NCBI GenBank assembly: GCA_025351065.1 | Contig: JANXWQ010000269.1 | Span: forward strand, 1-7,021 | Direction of reading: 5' to 3' | From: Chthoniobacter sp. | GTDB lineage: Bacteria; Verrucomicrobiota; Verrucomicrobiia; Chthoniobacterales; Chthoniobacteraceae | Length of the DNA: 7,021 nucleotides | In this document: piece by piece, positions 6,152 to 7,021 of the stretch | How the letters are laid out: each line of letters opens with the position of its first letter | Numbering within the stretch: position 1 is the first letter of the stretch | Notes under the pieces: generated by a model | What the model was told of the DNA's origin: nothing | Databases searched by the model: none | What the model saw: the letters and a program-made list of their open reading frames with translations, nothing else | Position numbers and translations under genes: made by a program

Positions 6152-6765
6152 TGAATGCGCTCACCGACCGCCAGCAGCAAGTTCTCGACTTCATCGCCGA
6201 CGCCCAGGCGCAGACTGGCGTCCTGCCTTCGACGCGCGAGATTCAGGAGCACTTCGGTTTCGCCAGCCAGACCGCAGCAGTGAACCACCTGCGCGCTCTG
6301 GAAAAAAAAGGCGTCATCCAGCGCGCCGCCGGCCGCGCGCGGGCCGTGGCGCTGACCGCGCACTTGGAGCGTGAGCGGATCATCGACGTGCCGATCTACG
6401 GCCAGATCGCCGCCGGTTTCGCCGAAACCGTGGAGCAGGAAAACGACGGCATGGTTTCCATCGACGCCGCCAGCGCGGGCGTGACGAAAGGCCAGCGCGC
6501 CTTCGGTCTCAAAGTGCGCGGCGACTCCATGACCGGCGCGGGCATCAACGACGGCGACCTCGTCATCCTCGAAAACCGCGAGCCCACGCCCGGTGCCGTC
6601 GTCGCCGCGCTCATCGACGGCGAGACCACCCTCAAGCGCTACCTCGTCCAGCGCGGCCAGCCCTACTTGAAAGCCGAGAACCCGCGCTTCCCCGACCTCA
6701 TCCCGGCGCGCGAACTCATCATCCAAGGCGTCATGGTCGCGCTCATCCGCAAATTCCGAAAGTAA
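6151..6765 (+). CDS. lexA: LexA repressor, self-cleaving SOS regulator
   Basis: LexA represses DNA-damage genes until activated RecA triggers its self-cleavage. The 204-residue protein has an N-terminal winged helix (about 1-70; L4-TDRQQQVLDFI, P26-STREIQEHFG, recognition helix SQTAAVNHL at 39-47) and an S24-type protease domain. The cleavage bond is Ala88-Gly89 in YGQIAAGFA, the nucleophile Ser126 in RGDSMTGAGINDGD, and the general base Lys162 in GETTLKRYL. The recognition helix differs from E. coli (SPNAAEEHL), consistent with a different operator. The ATG at 6151 is chosen because it aligns with LexA N-termini and lies at the SOS box; an ORF start at 5938 would run through argH. No Shine-Dalgarno sequence is seen. 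An A8 run (6302-6309) encodes part of Glu51-Lys-Lys53. A 45-residue ORF follows after 9 nt and is probably co-transcribed. Confidence 0.96.
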   Translation: MNALTDRQQQVLDFIADAQAQTGVLPSTREIQEHFGFASQTAAVNHLRALEKKGVIQRAAGRARAVALTAHLERERIIDVPIYGQIAAGFAETVEQENDGMVSIDAASAGVTKGQRAFGLKVRGDSMTGAGINDGDLVILENREPTPGAVVAALIDGETTLKRYLVQRGQPYLKAENPRFPDLIPARELIIQGVMVALIRKFRK

Positions 6766-6774
6766 CCGCGTCCC

Positions 6775-6912
6775 ATGCTCGGCTACCTCATCGAGTTCAG
6801 CCTCATCGTCGCGCTCTTCGCCTGGCTCCACCGCCGCCAGCTCCGCGACCGCGACCGCGCCAGCCGCATCCGCCCCTCGCAGATGCCCCTCGATTTCGAC
6901 GAGGAAAGCTGA
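6775..6912 (+). CDS. Small single-pass membrane protein co-located with lexA (45 aa)
   Basis: An ATG nine nt after the lexA stop opens 45 codons to TGA 6910-6912. The product starts with a hydrophobic helix, MLGYLIEFSLIVALFAW (1-17), followed by a highly basic stretch with eight Arg between residues 20 and 33 and a short acidic tail ending FDEES. The basic segment right after the helix predicts N-out/C-in insertion in the inner membrane. 43 of 45 codons end in G or C, matching the real genes here. No strong Shine-Dalgarno site precedes it; translation may be coupled to lexA, whose last codons contain GAAAG. No family is recognised. From position and topology it could be an SOS-induced membrane effector, for instance a division inhibitor analogous to YneA or SidA, but this is inference. 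It could also be an unrelated small conserved protein. Confidence 0.65.
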   Translation: MLGYLIEFSLIVALFAWLHRRQLRDRDRASRIRPSQMPLDFDEES

Positions 6913-6927
6913 GCGCCGCTCCGGCAG

Positions 6928-6976
6928 TTGAGCGTTGGACGTTGAGCGTTGAGCGTTGAGCGTTCAGCCTTCACTC
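6928..6976. repeat. Tandem heptad repeat TTGAGCG
   Basis: Five clean heptads run from 6928 to 6962 (TTGAGCG, TTGGACG, then three TTGAGCG), followed by two degraded ones, TTCAGCC and TTCACTC, reaching to 2 nt before the polA-type ATG. The array fills most of the 66-nt gap between the small membrane protein and the next gene. Reverse-strand translation gives the STLNAQRPTLN type of peptide often seen in spurious ORFs. There is no inverted arm here, unlike the other two repeat arrays. Confidence 0.8.
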
Positions 6977-6978
6977 CC

Positions 6979-7021
6979 ATGAAGCTCCTCCTCATTGACG
7001 GCCACTACTACGTCTATCGCT
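6979..7021 (+). CDS. polA: 5' end of DNA polymerase I (or a related 5'-3' exonuclease), partial
   Basis: The last 43 bases read MKLLLIDGHYYVYR in frame from the ATG at 6979 and run off the window. The pattern hydrophobic-IDG-x-Y-x-x-YR is the start of the FEN-type 5'-3' exonuclease domain of DNA polymerase I; E. coli PolA has the equivalent LILVDGSSYLYR. The Asp in IDG is a metal ligand of that nuclease. A free-standing 5'-3' exonuclease would look the same at this point, so the polymerase part is assumed. The start has no Shine-Dalgarno site because a heptad repeat occupies the space before it. No LexA box is seen directly upstream; read-through from the lexA promoter is possible. Confidence 0.7.
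   Translation, partial: MKLLLIDGHYYVYR

Noticed and set aside
1608..6194. A 1528-codon open frame on the minus strand across five genes
   Set aside because: It is antisense to the transferase end, the ligase, the Fur-family gene, argH and the lexA start, all with clear family motifs. Its translation is a low-complexity Arg/Glu/His/Gly-rich string, as expected when a GC-rich strand with few T/A third positions is read backwards.
6121..6831. A 236-codon minus-strand frame opposite lexA
   Set aside because: It is a shadow of lexA; the + strand frame has the cleavage site and Ser/Lys dyad.
6783..6995. A 70-codon minus-strand frame over the lexA-polA gap
   Set aside because: It is antisense to the small membrane protein and includes translated heptads (STLNAQRPTLN), a common artefact.

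Overview
The window is a GC-rich chromosomal stretch in which every convincing gene lies on the + strand. Several signs point to the phylum Verrucomicrobia. The clearest is a perfect copy of TGTTC-N4-GAACA, the LexA-binding motif I recall being described for this phylum, placed at the start of lexA. Weak or absent Shine-Dalgarno sites and short-period repeats in the intergenic gaps fit the same picture. The phylum assignment is an inference; no rRNA gene is present.

Layout: (1) 1-92 is the last 30 codons of an unidentified gene. (2) 93-378 is a gap with two hairpin-forming repeats and a doubtful 29-codon ORF. (3) 379-4106 is a surface-polysaccharide pair: a WecA/MraY-type polyprenyl-phosphate sugar-1-phosphate transferase with an extra C-terminal domain, overlapped by 13 nt by a Wzy/WaaL-type polymerase/ligase with a large soluble tail. 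The first would load sugar onto the lipid carrier and the second would polymerise or transfer the finished glycan, so an O-antigen or exopolysaccharide role is likely. (4) 4149-4610 is a Fur-family metalloregulator with a promoter placed so that its mRNA may be leaderless. (5) 4698-6062 is argH, the last step of arginine synthesis, preceded by an AT-rich heptad repeat. (6) 6138-6981 is a DNA-damage segment: LexA box, lexA, an overlooked 45-residue single-pass membrane protein 9 nt downstream of lexA, a GC-rich heptad repeat, and the first codons of a polA-type gene that runs off the end.

Most of the window is ordinary core chromosome. The item most worth following is the small membrane protein behind lexA. 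In other phyla, small membrane proteins in the SOS regulon (YneA, SidA, DivS) block cell division, and this ORF has the size, place and topology for such a role, although no homology is shown here. A second theme is that three of the gaps each carry a different short-period repeat (period 8, 7 and 7 nt), two of them arranged as inverted repeats.
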